Of a stretch of 64,000 nucleotides of DNA, positions 44,298-54,900 are shown piece after piece (positions within the stretch are counted from its first letter, which is position 1; each line of letters begins with the position of its first letter). The notes under the pieces are model-generated. The model was given only the letters and a program-made list of their open reading frames with translations, was not told where the DNA came from and did no database searches. The position numbers were made by a program, and so were the translations under genes. This stretch comes from Fulvimarina pelagi HTCC2506 (lineage in GTDB: Bacteria; Pseudomonadota; Alphaproteobacteria; Rhizobiales; Rhizobiaceae), in NCBI RefSeq assembly GCF_000153705.1, contig NZ_DS022272.1, positions 3,391,191-3,455,190 on the forward strand, in the 5' to 3' direction.

Positions 44298-45305
44298 ATG
44301 ACACTGTCCAGAGCATCCGTAGCCCTCATGGCAGGGGCCTTTTTCGCAATCTCGGCTTCTGGCATGGCGATGCCGCCGGCCGTCGCCAAGACGCTCAAGC
44401 TCGCGCACGTCCAGCCTGAAAGTCATGCCTTCCACAAGGGCGCCGAAGCCTTCAAGGAAGCGCTCGAAGAGGTTTCCGGCGGCGAGTTGGAGGTCGACAT
44501 CTTCTCCAACGGCGTGATGGGTAACGAGCGCGACCTGCTCGAAGCACTCCAGATCGGGACCGTAGACGTCATCAGCGTGACATCCGCCCTGACCGGAACC
44601 TTCAACGACGATTATCAGGTCTTCAGCCTGCCCTTCCTCTTCAGCAGCTACGAACATGCCTTCGCGGCGATGGATTCAGAAGATATTCGTCAGAAGATCG
44701 AACCCGATCTCATCAACAGCGGCATCCGGCCTATCGCTTACTGGATCGGTGGGGCGCGGAGCTACTACGGGCTTCAGCCGGTCGAGACCATTGAGGACCT
44801 GTCCGGACTGAAGCTGCGGACCATGGAGGCGCCGTACTATGTTCGCGCCTGGGAGGATCTCGGCGCCATCCCGACCCCGCTGCCCTTCGGCGAGGTCTAC
44901 ATGGCGCTGCAGACCAACATGGTGGATGGCGCAGAGGGGGGCATCAACACCTATGTGAGCAAGAAGTTCTACGAGGTCGCGCCCAATGTTGCGATGCTCA
45001 ACTACGTCTATTCGGTCCAGCTTCTGCACATTTCGGAGACCACCTGGAGTGGCCTAAGTGAGGAGGAAAAGGGTTGGGTCGCCGAGGCCGCCAAACAATC
45101 GGCCAAGACCGAACGCCAGTTCGTGCTCGAGGAGGACGCTTCACTCGAGGAGACGCTCGCTTCCCACAATGTGAAGGTCACTCATCCCGAGATCGGACCG
45201 TTTCAGGACAGGGTCGACGAGGTCTATGAGATGTTCCGCCAAGAGTTCGGCGAGGAGACCGCTGAGCTCGTGGATCAGATCCGCAATCTGAACGCCAGCC
45301 AGTAA
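44298..45305 (+). CDS. TRAP transporter receptor DctP
   Basis: A 335-residue exported receptor with a Sec signal (cleavage near PAVAK). The DctP/TAXI fold has LKLAHVQPESHAFHKGAEAF, and the ligand-carboxylate arginine is in LSGLKLRTMEAPYYVRAWED, followed by GEVYMALQTNMVDGAEGG. It delivers an organic acid to DctQM. GGGAGG is upstream of the ATG. Co-directional with the oxidoreductase. Confidence 0.93.
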   Translation: MTLSRASVALMAGAFFAISASGMAMPPAVAKTLKLAHVQPESHAFHKGAEAFKEALEEVSGGELEVDIFSNGVMGNERDLLEALQIGTVDVISVTSALTGTFNDDYQVFSLPFLFSSYEHAFAAMDSEDIRQKIEPDLINSGIRPIAYWIGGARSYYGLQPVETIEDLSGLKLRTMEAPYYVRAWEDLGAIPTPLPFGEVYMALQTNMVDGAEGGINTYVSKKFYEVAPNVAMLNYVYSVQLLHISETTWSGLSEEEKGWVAEAAKQSAKTERQFVLEEDASLEETLASHNVKVTHPEIGPFQDRVDEVYEMFRQEFGEETAELVDQIRNLNASQ

Positions 45306-45326
45306 GTCGGGCGCGGGAGCAGGACA

Positions 45327-45881
45327 TTGGAACCAGTAAGGGCGAAAGCAGTGGACGGCCGGACGGCCGTCCGAACGAAGGAGCTGATCGTCTTTCGGTT
45401 CATCGACAGGTTGCTCGAATTTGCCTGTTCGTTTCTGCTGGTCGAGATCGTCGTCTTCCTGTTCGCCAATGTCCTCGCCCGATATGTCTTCGCGATCTCG
45501 TTTCACTGGGCGGACGAGATGGTGCGCTACTCCTTCACCTGGCTCGCCTTTCTCTCCGGCGCGCTCGTGATGCGTTATGGCGGACACATGGCGATGGACA
45601 TGTTCACCGACGCCTTTCCTTCGCGTATTGCTCGTTCTCTGAGGATCGGCATCGAGCTTGCCGTAATCGTCTTTCTAGTCGTTTTGACGATCTACTCGTG
45701 GCAGATGGCGCAAATTGCCGAAGGACAGCGCTCAAGCACGCTGCGTATCTCGATGATCTACGTCTATCTGTCTGCGCCGGTTGGATGTGCCTTCATGCTC
45801 TACTATTCCCTTCGAAGGCTTGCCGGCTTCGTGATGGGTCATGATACGATGAAGCTCGACGAGCAGGAGGCTGCTCAATGA
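45327..45881 (+). CDS. TRAP transporter small membrane subunit DctQ
   Basis: A 184-residue protein with four helices. FLFANVLARYVFAISFHWAD, then EMVRYSFTWLAFLSGALVMR, is the DctQ hallmark (W..E..RY.F.W..f.Ga). The TTG at 45327 is the upstream-most start; a GTG a few codons later is possible. It overlaps dctM by ATGA (45878-45881). Confidence 0.9.
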   Translation: MEPVRAKAVDGRTAVRTKELIVFRFIDRLLEFACSFLLVEIVVFLFANVLARYVFAISFHWADEMVRYSFTWLAFLSGALVMRYGGHMAMDMFTDAFPSRIARSLRIGIELAVIVFLVVLTIYSWQMAQIAEGQRSSTLRISMIYVYLSAPVGCAFMLYYSLRRLAGFVMGHDTMKLDEQEAAQ

Positions 45882-47149
45882 CGTTGACCCTCTTCACCGT
45901 CTTCGCCATCTGCATTCTCGTTGGCGTGCCAGTGGTCTTCGGCCTCGGTATCGCCTCGCTGGCGGCGATCCTCTACCAGGGACTCCCACCGCTCGCCTTG
46001 CCACAGCGGATCATTCCCGCAGTCTCCGATAATTTCTCCATTGTCGCCATTCCGCTCTTCATCCTTGCTGGCAATATCGTCGGACGCGGCGGCATGGGCG
46101 ACCGCATGATCAAGCTCGCCAACGTCTTCGTGGGCCGCTCGCGCGGCGGCCTCTCCTCGACCAATATCGTCGCCAGCATGTTTTTCGGCGGCATCTCCGG
46201 CTCAGCGACCGCCGATACGTCGGCGATTGGCTCGATCCTCATTCCCGCCATGGTCAGGCGTGGCTACGATCGGGCCTTCGCCACTGCCGTCACCGTGGTT
46301 TCCTCACCGCTTGGAACGATCATTCCGCCGAGCATCATCGTCATCGTCTATTGCTGGGTGACGGAGGTCTCGGTGGGGGCGATGTTTGCAGCCGGCTACC
46401 TGCCGGGCCTTCTGATCGGCGGCCTTCTTATTGCGACTGGCTGGTTCATCTCCGTCAAACGAGGTTATCCAGTTTCCGACCGCGTCTCGATGCGAGAGGC
46501 GCTCTGGATCGTCCTCGACGCCATTCCGGGCCTTTTGACCGTCGTCATCATCATCGGAGGGGTCGTTGCCGGCGTCTTCACCGCGACGGAGGCGGGCGCG
46601 ATCGCGGTGGTTTACGGCACGCTGGTCTCAATGTTCGTTCACCGCGAACTAAAGATCACGGACTTTCGCGCAATCTTGCGCGACTCCGTCATCCTGACAG
46701 GTGTCGTCGCCCTCATTCTCGCCTTCGCTGGCGCCTTCGGCTGGCTGATAGCGTTCGACCGCGTTCCCTACACCGCTGCGGAACTACTCGGCGGTCTGTC
46801 GCCGGCGATCTTCCTGCCAGGTTACATGATCCTGCTGGTGATCCTCGGCACGTTCCTCGCGCCGACGGAAGCGCTCATCATTGTGACCCCAATCCTGTTT
46901 CCGGTCGCCCTCGCACTCGGCATGGACCCACTGCACTTTGGCATGGTCACGATCACCTGCCTCGCGCTTGGGCATATCTCGCCGCCGGTCGGGCTGTGCC
47001 TCTTCGTTGGCTCAGCCGTCAGCGGCCTTCCAGTAAAGGACATCGTAAAGGCGCTGATGCCATTCTATGTCGCCAGCGCGCTGGCGGTCGTGATCATCGC
47101 ATACGCACCCTTCGTTTCAACGAGCGTTCCGAATTTACTCGGGTTCTGA
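45878..47149 (+). CDS. TRAP transporter large membrane subunit DctM
   Basis: A 423-residue permease with about twelve helices. It carries PLFILAGNIVGRGGMGDRMI, GGISGSATADTSAIGSILIP, ATEAGAIAVVYG and the C-terminal GHISPPVGLCLFVGSAVSG. All are DctM family motifs. It completes the DctPQM importer for an unknown organic acid. Confidence 0.93.
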   Translation: MTLTLFTVFAICILVGVPVVFGLGIASLAAILYQGLPPLALPQRIIPAVSDNFSIVAIPLFILAGNIVGRGGMGDRMIKLANVFVGRSRGGLSSTNIVASMFFGGISGSATADTSAIGSILIPAMVRRGYDRAFATAVTVVSSPLGTIIPPSIIVIVYCWVTEVSVGAMFAAGYLPGLLIGGLLIATGWFISVKRGYPVSDRVSMREALWIVLDAIPGLLTVVIIIGGVVAGVFTATEAGAIAVVYGTLVSMFVHRELKITDFRAILRDSVILTGVVALILAFAGAFGWLIAFDRVPYTAAELLGGLSPAIFLPGYMILLVILGTFLAPTEALIIVTPILFPVALALGMDPLHFGMVTITCLALGHISPPVGLCLFVGSAVSGLPVKDIVKALMPFYVASALAVVIIAYAPFVSTSVPNLLGF

Positions 47150-48738
47150 GTTGGATTCGGTCACTTTGCACAGGGCTCTCTATTAGGCGATCGATACCGT
47201 AGATGCAGATGGCTCGCCTTTATGCTTCAAGCGCATCAAGATCGAAGATCGAGTTACGATGGCGCAACCTCTTCGTCAGCTCGCCTCTGCATGCACCTAC
47301 ATCTGCGCTTGGCTACCAAGCCCGCAATGGACCTAACAGGGACCGGCAGGTTACTGCTGAGAGCGCTCTAATGCGGAACGTTTCCTACGGCCTTGTACTG
47401 CCGAAATCGGACGGTCGGCACCGCGCCCTTTCCGGCCCTTCAAACTCCGTTTTCCAGTTGCTCGATAGCGGACATTAACGACGCAAATGAACCGCTCGCT
47501 GAAGGGCGCAAGTGCTATTGTGGAATATCTGGGGGGCGGAGATCGGTCATTCGCCATTCCACCGACAAGTGGCAGCCATGCGGGACAATCCTGCTGTCTG
47601 ACCGGTAAGCCCGTTTAAGATATTCAGTTGGGTCCGCTCGGCGCCATGCTAAGAAGCTACTTACCAAGTCTCGAAATGCACAGGTGCATCCTATGGTGCC
47701 GGCAGGACCCAGGCGTTCAATCCCCAGTAGGTGCCGCCAGGTGAAACCGCGACAGGGACTGACGTGATGTATTCGCAATCGAGGGCGATCATGTCGACCG
47801 CCGCCCACTTAAAAGCATCGAAGGCGATACCGTCTGCAGACCACTCGAAAAAATTGGTTTTGGGATAGGCAGTAATCAGCTTCGCGACACCCGCTTTGTT
47901 GAAGTCGTTGGCGCCGTTTATCACCGTGATACGGACGCCTTCCTCTATGCGACCGACAAGCTCAGCAGGCCCCACGCCTAAACAGCGAAGGCACGGCGGG
48001 AGGGCACTCCTCCGAAAGGAACTCAGACGAGGATCCGACGGGTTGCGCCGAAGTCGGCCCGCTCAATGGAAGCGCGGCGGCTACAACCATCCAGAAAGGC
48101 AATTTTTGAGACATGCACATTTTTCAAAGTCCGAGCCTGTCTCTGACCTATTCTGGCAATGTTTTCTCACATGGCAGGCGAGCCAGCAAGCTAGGAAATC
48201 TCGGCTGGCGCCCGGCGACTCTGTTTGCCCGGGTGCCCGCTCGGTGTCGAGCTGTCCTCTGTAACGGCGGGCGGGCACCGGCCCTAGGTCTGGGCCATTG
48301 CGTCCGCGTTCGGTGATCCGGCCATGAGAAACCAACTCCACAGTGCTCTCCCTATCTGTCGCAGGCTCGCTGCCCCATCAGCTCCCCGCAGGCTGTCACC
48401 CCCTCGAGCGAGACTTCTATCCGGCGCATGATCGCCGCGTGCTCCCGGCGCATGCCAATCTGAATGTGCTTGGGAAGACCATCCACACCGTCTTCCCCCC
48501 GAGTGGGGCGCAACTGGCGCGATAGCCGGAATGTCTCGCGGGACGTTGCGCACTCGATCGACCACATCGGCTGGCCTTCTGAAGCTCGTCGCATCGTGCT
48601 GCGCGGACCAAGCCTGGACTCCCGCCCACCCATTCGGAACCTCGCTGTCCGCTTGACCAAGACGCAGCTAGATGCGAAATTTTGTTCGCTGGGTTTAGTT
48701 GTTTCCGCGTTTTGGCTTGGAGCGCACGAGGAACCCGC
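47150..48738. other. gene-poor 1.6-kb region
   Basis: The longest credible frame is on the minus strand at 47691-47975 (listed separately). Elsewhere, frames on both strands are short, mutually overlapping and lack ribosome sites. The region precedes the two large unknown exported proteins and may be an insertion or deletion scar. Confidence 0.4.
47691..47975 (-). CDS. hypothetical protein or gene fragment
   Basis: A 94-residue frame with protein-like composition (RITVINGANDFNKAGVAKLI, NFFEWSADGIAFDAFKWAAV, LNAWVLPAP). Start is GTG at 47975, but the frame remains open upstream, so the piece may be the C-terminal part of a lost gene. No signal peptide, membrane segment or family could be recognised. 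No neighbour shares its direction. Confidence 0.35.
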   Translation of the reverse strand: MGPAELVGRIEEGVRITVINGANDFNKAGVAKLITAYPKTNFFEWSADGIAFDAFKWAAVDMIALDCEYITSVPVAVSPGGTYWGLNAWVLPAP

Positions 48739-51474
48739 ATGGGATTGAAGTCAGGTTCACTCGGCTTCGACAGCACTCTTGGCGCTGCGGCTTTGATCTG
48801 CATCGCGATGATCCTGGCCGGACCCGCCCTCGCGGATGAAACTGTTCCGCTAGACCAGAATCCTGCTGAGCAAGACCTGAACCTGGGCGGCGGCACCCCC
48901 ATCGACCTGGGCGAGGCGAGCGTGATGCCGGGAACGTGGCTTGGGCTCGGGCCGCCCTTCTCAGATTGCGCCGGCGTATTCACGCTGGCGATGCGCGCCG
49001 ACTTGGCTGATCCGGGCGTGATCGTCGCCGAGGCTGGAGGCGCGCTCCTGCCTCTTGTTCTCAAAGGCCGCCACGATCCCACGACGGGTCGCCTGGACCT
49101 CGAGCCCACCGGGTGGCGTGGCCAGCCCGGCCGGGACCCCTTCCGCCTGGAGTTGACCTACCTCGCCGACCGGGACATGCTCGTCATCGACCAAATCGGC
49201 GTGACCCGGAGTTGCGAGACGCTGATAGCGGGCCGGCTCGACGCCCTGCCAATCCCCATCAACACCGACGGGCTCCTCTTCAGGGCCTCCGAGGGCCAGG
49301 GGCGCGTTGCCCGTGCCCAAACCCTGCAGGCCCTGACGGACCAGGACTGCCTAAGCTACCTCGACCTCTTCGATGCGACCGGCGGCAACCTCTTCGCAGA
49401 CCCGGAGGGCATGGTCCAAGTGCTGGGCGTGGATCTCCTGCGCTGGGAGGATAAGCACGCGCTGCGCTATACCAATCTCGTACAGGCCTGCTCTCGCCAG
49501 TTCGACGCCCTGCTGCGAGGAACGACCGACGTGGGGCTGGCCAGGCGGCTGGATAGGAATCGTGGCGTGCGAGGGGTGGTAGCGCCGCTGAACCGACCAC
49601 CGAGCCAGCGAGGGTCGGATGGCCGTTATGCGGCGGTCTTGGCTAGAATTCACGAGCCTCTTCTTCGCGAGCTCCTGATGGCGCGCCGCCTCGTGGTGGA
49701 GGGAGTCCTTTCCTCCCACGGAGTGGCCCCACCGACCGATGACCTTAACCCGGATGGCCTGCTCTTCACTGGCTTCTATATCCCGGGAGGTCACCACCTC
49801 GGCGCCGGCTTCGTCCCGCTTCGCCTCGCCGCCGAGGACTGCACGCGCTTCTACAGTTGGCAGGCCGACTACGAGACCTACCGGATCGGCAACTACCAGA
49901 TCCATGGCGGCCTACTCGACCGGGACGGCCTCGTGCGGGTTTTCGGGAAGCCGGTCGAGGCCTGGACAAAGGCCGACGGGAACATCGTCGAGCAGATGCG
50001 AAAGGAGTCTTGCCCGGCGCTCGTCCGGACGTCCGGCGCCGCCGCCCTTCGCGAGGCGCATGACCGGGCCGAGGCCGCCAACACCTTCTACGGCTGGCAG
50101 GCGCTTGAGACGCCGCCATCCACGGGCATCGGCGCGGCCATATGGCCAGAGGTCGAGCGCCTCATGCGGGACGTGGCCGCGAATTCCGCCAACACTGAGG
50201 CGCGCGTGGCAGCGATCGAGGCCGCCCCCGCGACGCTGGACCTTATCGCTCGCATCGACGAGCAGCTCGCGACCATCACGCCGCCACGCGGTGCCGTGGC
50301 GCCCTACCTGACTGATGAGGAACGGACCGATCTCGGTGAGCGCCTTCTAGCGGAGCGCCGACGGACGGGCGAGGCTCTTGCGGATGAGACGCTCGAGCGG
50401 ATTGCCAACTTCCCGCCGGATGTCGAGGGCGTGCGGCAGGGGCAGGTCGAGGCGGATCGCATGATGGCAGTCTTCGGGACCTACGGGCTCGACGAGGCCC
50501 GCAACAGGCTGTCGGCCGGCTGGGCCGCCGCGGCACGGGACCGGGTTCTCGCGCTCTGGCCCGGCTACGTGGCCGCAGCGCGGGCGACTCTGGACGATCT
50601 GGCGGGCAACGGCTTATCCGAATGGCGGATCCTTGCGGATCAGAGCGACACGATCCTCTACCTCAGTCAGTACGTCGACCTGCGCCTGTCCGAGACGGAT
50701 GGCGGCGCGCTCGACGAGCTGCGGGCGCGGCGTGCCGAAACGGCGAACGCCATGCTCGCAGGCTCGAGCGAGGCCCTAATAGGGTGGGCCCGCGACTTGC
50801 CGCCCTCGCGCGGCGCGAACGCCGCGCTCGATGCCTTCGAAGAGGCGGTTGCTGCGTCGGGCGGCGATCTCGCTACGCAGCTGGAGCTCCGCGACGCCAT
50901 CGCCGCCACCCGCGCCGCCTACAATCCGCTTGGCTTCGCCCGCCCGGACATTGCCGATGCCCTGATCAGTCGCCGCTGGGCGGAGGTCTCCATGTACGAC
51001 CTGGAGGACATCGCCTATCTCACCACCGCGCTGCGTCGGTACCGGGAGGAATGCCCGAATGCCCTCGACCGAACGCTTGGCGCAGGCTCGGCAGCAGCGG
51101 TGGGGGCCTTCGTCATGCGCCTCGGCAACAGCGCCGTGCGCGCCGCCGTCTCCGAGGGACCGCGGAATCAGGAAGAAGGCATGCGGATGGTTATGCTGTT
51201 CTTTCACAACGTCGCCAACCAGCCCGGCTGCCGTCTCGATGCGTACGGCAACGTCGTCGGCTGCGTCTCCGAGGAGGAGTTCTTCGCGGGGCAGGAATTC
51301 ATCCTGACCTCGGGCGTCGGAGCGTCCGACGCCAACCGCCTGCTGGCACAGGGCTGCGAAGGCGAGCCCGCCCGCGCCTTCCTTACCGGGCTCGCAGAGT
51401 ACGTAGCCCGCAGTGGAGGTGGTTCGGGCGGATTGCTCCAAGTCCTCGGATTCGAGGAGGCGCTACGCCCATGA
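48739..51474 (+). CDS. large exported protein of unknown function with internal duplication
   Basis: A 911-residue protein with an N-terminal Sec signal (TLGAAALICIAMILAGPALA, mature from about residue 34). I do not recognise a family. Two regions align by eye: about 176-255 and about 338-430 share DGLLF-x(22-24)-DC, then G(M/L)VxV(L/F)G-x5-W, then a Cys 15-16 residues later. The middle (about 440-760) is helical and Ala/Glu/Arg-rich. Its start ATG 48739 has GAGGA before it. GC is clearly higher than in neighbouring genes. The stop lies 8 bp from the point where an SRAP pseudogene loses homology. Confidence 0.8.
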   Translation: MGLKSGSLGFDSTLGAAALICIAMILAGPALADETVPLDQNPAEQDLNLGGGTPIDLGEASVMPGTWLGLGPPFSDCAGVFTLAMRADLADPGVIVAEAGGALLPLVLKGRHDPTTGRLDLEPTGWRGQPGRDPFRLELTYLADRDMLVIDQIGVTRSCETLIAGRLDALPIPINTDGLLFRASEGQGRVARAQTLQALTDQDCLSYLDLFDATGGNLFADPEGMVQVLGVDLLRWEDKHALRYTNLVQACSRQFDALLRGTTDVGLARRLDRNRGVRGVVAPLNRPPSQRGSDGRYAAVLARIHEPLLRELLMARRLVVEGVLSSHGVAPPTDDLNPDGLLFTGFYIPGGHHLGAGFVPLRLAAEDCTRFYSWQADYETYRIGNYQIHGGLLDRDGLVRVFGKPVEAWTKADGNIVEQMRKESCPALVRTSGAAALREAHDRAEAANTFYGWQALETPPSTGIGAAIWPEVERLMRDVAANSANTEARVAAIEAAPATLDLIARIDEQLATITPPRGAVAPYLTDEERTDLGERLLAERRRTGEALADETLERIANFPPDVEGVRQGQVEADRMMAVFGTYGLDEARNRLSAGWAAAARDRVLALWPGYVAAARATLDDLAGNGLSEWRILADQSDTILYLSQYVDLRLSETDGGALDELRARRAETANAMLAGSSEALIGWARDLPPSRGANAALDAFEEAVAASGGDLATQLELRDAIAATRAAYNPLGFARPDIADALISRRWAEVSMYDLEDIAYLTTALRRYREECPNALDRTLGAGSAAAVGAFVMRLGNSAVRAAVSEGPRNQEEGMRMVMLFFHNVANQPGCRLDAYGNVVGCVSEEEFFAGQEFILTSGVGASDANRLLAQGCEGEPARAFLTGLAEYVARSGGGSGGLLQVLGFEEALRP

Positions 51475-51482
51475 TCGAGGCG

Positions 51483-51871
51483 AAGACGGCAAGCGGCCGC
51501 TCCTCGGAGAGCGCGATCCAGACCGGCACTTTCTTGCCGCCCGCGCGTTCGTACTCACTGAAGGAGGTGAACGCCACCACGCAGCGATGTTCCGGCGACA
51601 GCCAGCGCCGCCAGTGCGGGCTCTTTGTGTTGCGGATGTTCGTGACGCCGGGATCCGTCTTGCGATCCTTCGTGACGAACTTCGGCGATGGCATGCCCCA
51701 GCGCATCATCGTCAACTCGCGATCGCCGTCATATCCGTTTCGCACCACCGGCGCTTCCATGTCCGGGAAGACGCCAGGTAGGCTCGGCAGGTTGCCCGTG
51801 CGATCGGTCATCGCCTTGGTAAACTGCCGGATCGCCGCCTAGCCCTTGGTGATCGAATAGAGATTGCACAT
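51483..51871 (-). pseudogene. SRAP-family (HMCES/YedK) DNA-crosslink protein, broken
   Basis: The minus strand reads MCNLYSITKG at 51871, then TAG (51841-51839) where the family has Gln, then AAIRQFTKAMTDRTGNLPSL, TNIRNTKSPHWRRWLSPEHR, CVVAFTSFSEYE and KKVPVWIALSEERPLAVFA. SRAP proteins use Cys2 to cap abasic sites in single-stranded DNA. Here the reading frame has a nonsense codon at position 11. All sequence after LAVFA (usually IWTxWTSVRK...) is missing, replaced by the end of the neighbouring 911-residue gene. Confidence 0.9.
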
Positions 51872-51982
51872 CGTCGGGCTCGCCGCTATCCGCTGACTTT
51901 TCCGCAAGAGCCTCGCAAGTGGCTGAATCAGTGGACTCGATCAACCGCCAATCGAACCCACAACCGCAACCAAGTTCAGGCT

Positions 51983-54900
51983 TCAAAGCCTTGGCCGCTC
52001 TGCGGGCGCCGATATAGACAGCTTTCGGCCATAGTTTTCGGCGTAGGCGGCGAGATCGAAGAGTGCATACGCCAGCACCAGCCCGCGCGAGCTGCCAGCG
52101 ATCTCAGCGATGACCGTTGGGCCACAGCTCTCCCAGGCTTGAGGATCATAAACCCTACCGCTAGCACTGGCGCCACGAGTTGCACCGCCCAGAATGTTGA
52201 TCTCGGGAAGGTAGAAGTCTCCCGGCAAGCGACCGTCCCGTTCCCCCTGACCCTCCATAACCTCCATCGCCCGGGGCGCGTAGCCATACCAACGAACGTT
52301 CGCGTTGCAGCCGCCGGTCCGAAGCGCCGAACCTGCTTCCCACGGCGCTTGGACCGCTGAACCCGGCGCGTCCGCAGGGTCAGAACCGAGGTGCTCGGTC
52401 CACACGATAGTTTCAAGGTTTGCATCTTGAACGGCCGGTTCGCCGTATTTCTCCTTCAGCTGTGCAAAGACGTCCTTCTTTGAAACTGCTCCTTGCACCT
52501 TGAGCGCTCTCGAAACTGCAACGACATGGCCGCCGCCCGGCTCGGAGGTGTGCAGGAGAAGGTGATCGTCGCCATCGCGGTCCGTGTATGCTCGAAAGAA
52601 TGCGAACGGGGCGCTTGGGTCGTAGTTATGTCCGCGGGAGCGCTCTAGATGGATCTCGCTTGCCCAGCCCACGTCTACGACCTCGCGCACGAGGCGGTCG
52701 GCGTCCGCAAAAGGCATGCCCAGCCGTATGCCGGCAAGATCGGCCCTCTGGTCGAGATCGTCTGCGGTGGCGGCGCGCTCGCGCGCCGCCGCGAGTCGCG
52801 CCGCAGCCTTGTCTGCCAGCAAGCGCGCCACCTGGCGGCTCGCTTCTACCTTCTTTTCCAACTCAACCTGTTGAGCGGCGTCCTCTTGACGCCGAAGGAC
52901 AGCGGCCGCTTGTAAGCGCGGTGCCACACCCTCATCGAACGTGACGTCGTAGAACGCTTCCGCCACGACGTCGCGGTCGCCGTCAGCGAGCCTCAGGTGG
53001 GCCGCGACGGGCTCGATCGCGAGGGCGACCTTGATGCCTTCCCCATCGTCGGTCTTCCACATGTCGACGGCGCGCGCCTCAAGAATGGTCTCGACGCCGC
53101 GGCCGTCGAGGCTGGCATCGGCCGGCAGTGAGACCCGATAGGCGTCGCGCTCGTCCGGCAGCAGGAAGAAAACCTCGACCTCCCCGATGCCGGGGATTTG
53201 GCCACGCAAATATGGGCTTATTCGAAACAGGCGCCCGGCGGGAACGTCGAGCTGCTGCGCCACACGCTCGAGCGGCTCGGTGCTGCCGGACGACATCTGA
53301 GGGAAGATGCTTGCGCCGTCGGCGGTCGCGTCCTCTCGCATGTGCTCGAGCGTGGCGGTGCGGGTCGGAACAACGATGGTATCCGGCGGGGTCTCGGCGC
53401 GCGCGCGCATCCACGAAGCGAACCCTGCTTGGCGGCTCTCATCGAGACTGCTGCCGCGGGCGATGTCCCCCACCGCCGCCGGATCGAAGAAGGGTGGCCA
53501 CACGTCGTCGAAGTCGTCGCCGAACCGCAACGGGAACGCCTCGACATCTGCCCGCGCCCGGGCCAGCTGCAGCACCGTCGATGCATCGATTGGGATTAGG
53601 TCAAACGCCGCAGCCAGGACATTCAGGGTGTCGGGGTGAAGGATTGGCGGCCGCGTGGGCGAAGCTGCGACCGTGGCTGCTGACGGCAGGGGTTGAGCGC
53701 CCAGCGTTCGTATGGGCTCGGTCGAGGCTTCGTTCATGACGTGCACGTCCCTAACGTCTACGTCGAACGACAGCCTGTGCGCGCCGCGCGATGTTTCTGC
53801 CTCGCGCAACGCCGTCAGATCGGCCTCGACCGCTAACACGGCTCCGGACATCCCTCCCGCGCCACCTGCCGTGAGTGTTTCGCGGAAGGAACGGGCATCG
53901 GTCTCGGGCACCTCGATGAAGGAGGGCAGTCGATCGATCGGCACCTTCGCTTCGGCAACGATACGGGTCTGGCCGGCACTCCATTCGACCGCACCGTAGC
54001 CGCCCTCGTTGAGGTAGATGTTCTCACACCCAAGTCGCGACTGCTCGATCGAGAAACCGGATCGCTCGAAGTCGTACTCGCCCAACTGCAGCTGACAAAT
54101 CACCAGCACCGACAAGGGCAGCGCGAAGGAAGCGGCTGTTATCTCCTCGATACCGCGCTCCCTCATGGCTTCCACCAAAGCGCGGCGATCGAACTCGTCG
54201 ATCCTCTCGCTCCAACGCACGTCTTCCCAGGTTTGTTGATCCTTCCAGTCCTTCAGGAGGTCGGCGTCGAACCCCCGTTCGCGGAGCAACGTGGCGCGGG
54301 CCTGCGATGGTACCAGCGCAAGTGCAGCTAGGGCGAACTGATTGTCCGAGAGCAGTTCCGGCGTTGTGGTGACGACGTATCGGAGCACATGCTCCGCTAG
54401 CTGGCGCGTCTGATCCTGAGACGGAACCGGCTGACCGCGATCGTCGCGCAGCTGCCTGCCGCCGGAGACTATCTGCTGTTCTCTCCAGAACGGACCAGAC
54501 AGCATCGACGGCTGTACTGGATCAGACCCACTAGGCGGAGGTTCGGCTTCGCCCTCAGCAGATACCGCACTGTCACTGGACGTGGCCGTTTGGCTCTCCC
54601 CCTTGATGTGAGAGAGCAGCGCACGATCGAGCTGGCCCGTAACGACGAGCCCATTCTCGGTTTGATACCGCGAAACGCCAGCTAGCGTTCGGGCTCCCGC
54701 GATGCCGTCAGCTGATCCGACATCGTAGCCCAACGCGTGGAGCCGATCCTGCACAAGCGCGATGTCGGCACGGTTCAATGGTCGGTTCGCCTGCGCGGAC
54801 GGCGGCTCGGGGCGTTGCGCCTGGTCTGCCGCCGGATCGCCGACAAGGGGCGACACAGCGAGGTAACGCGTCGAGATCCAGCCGCGGCGGCCGTTGTATA

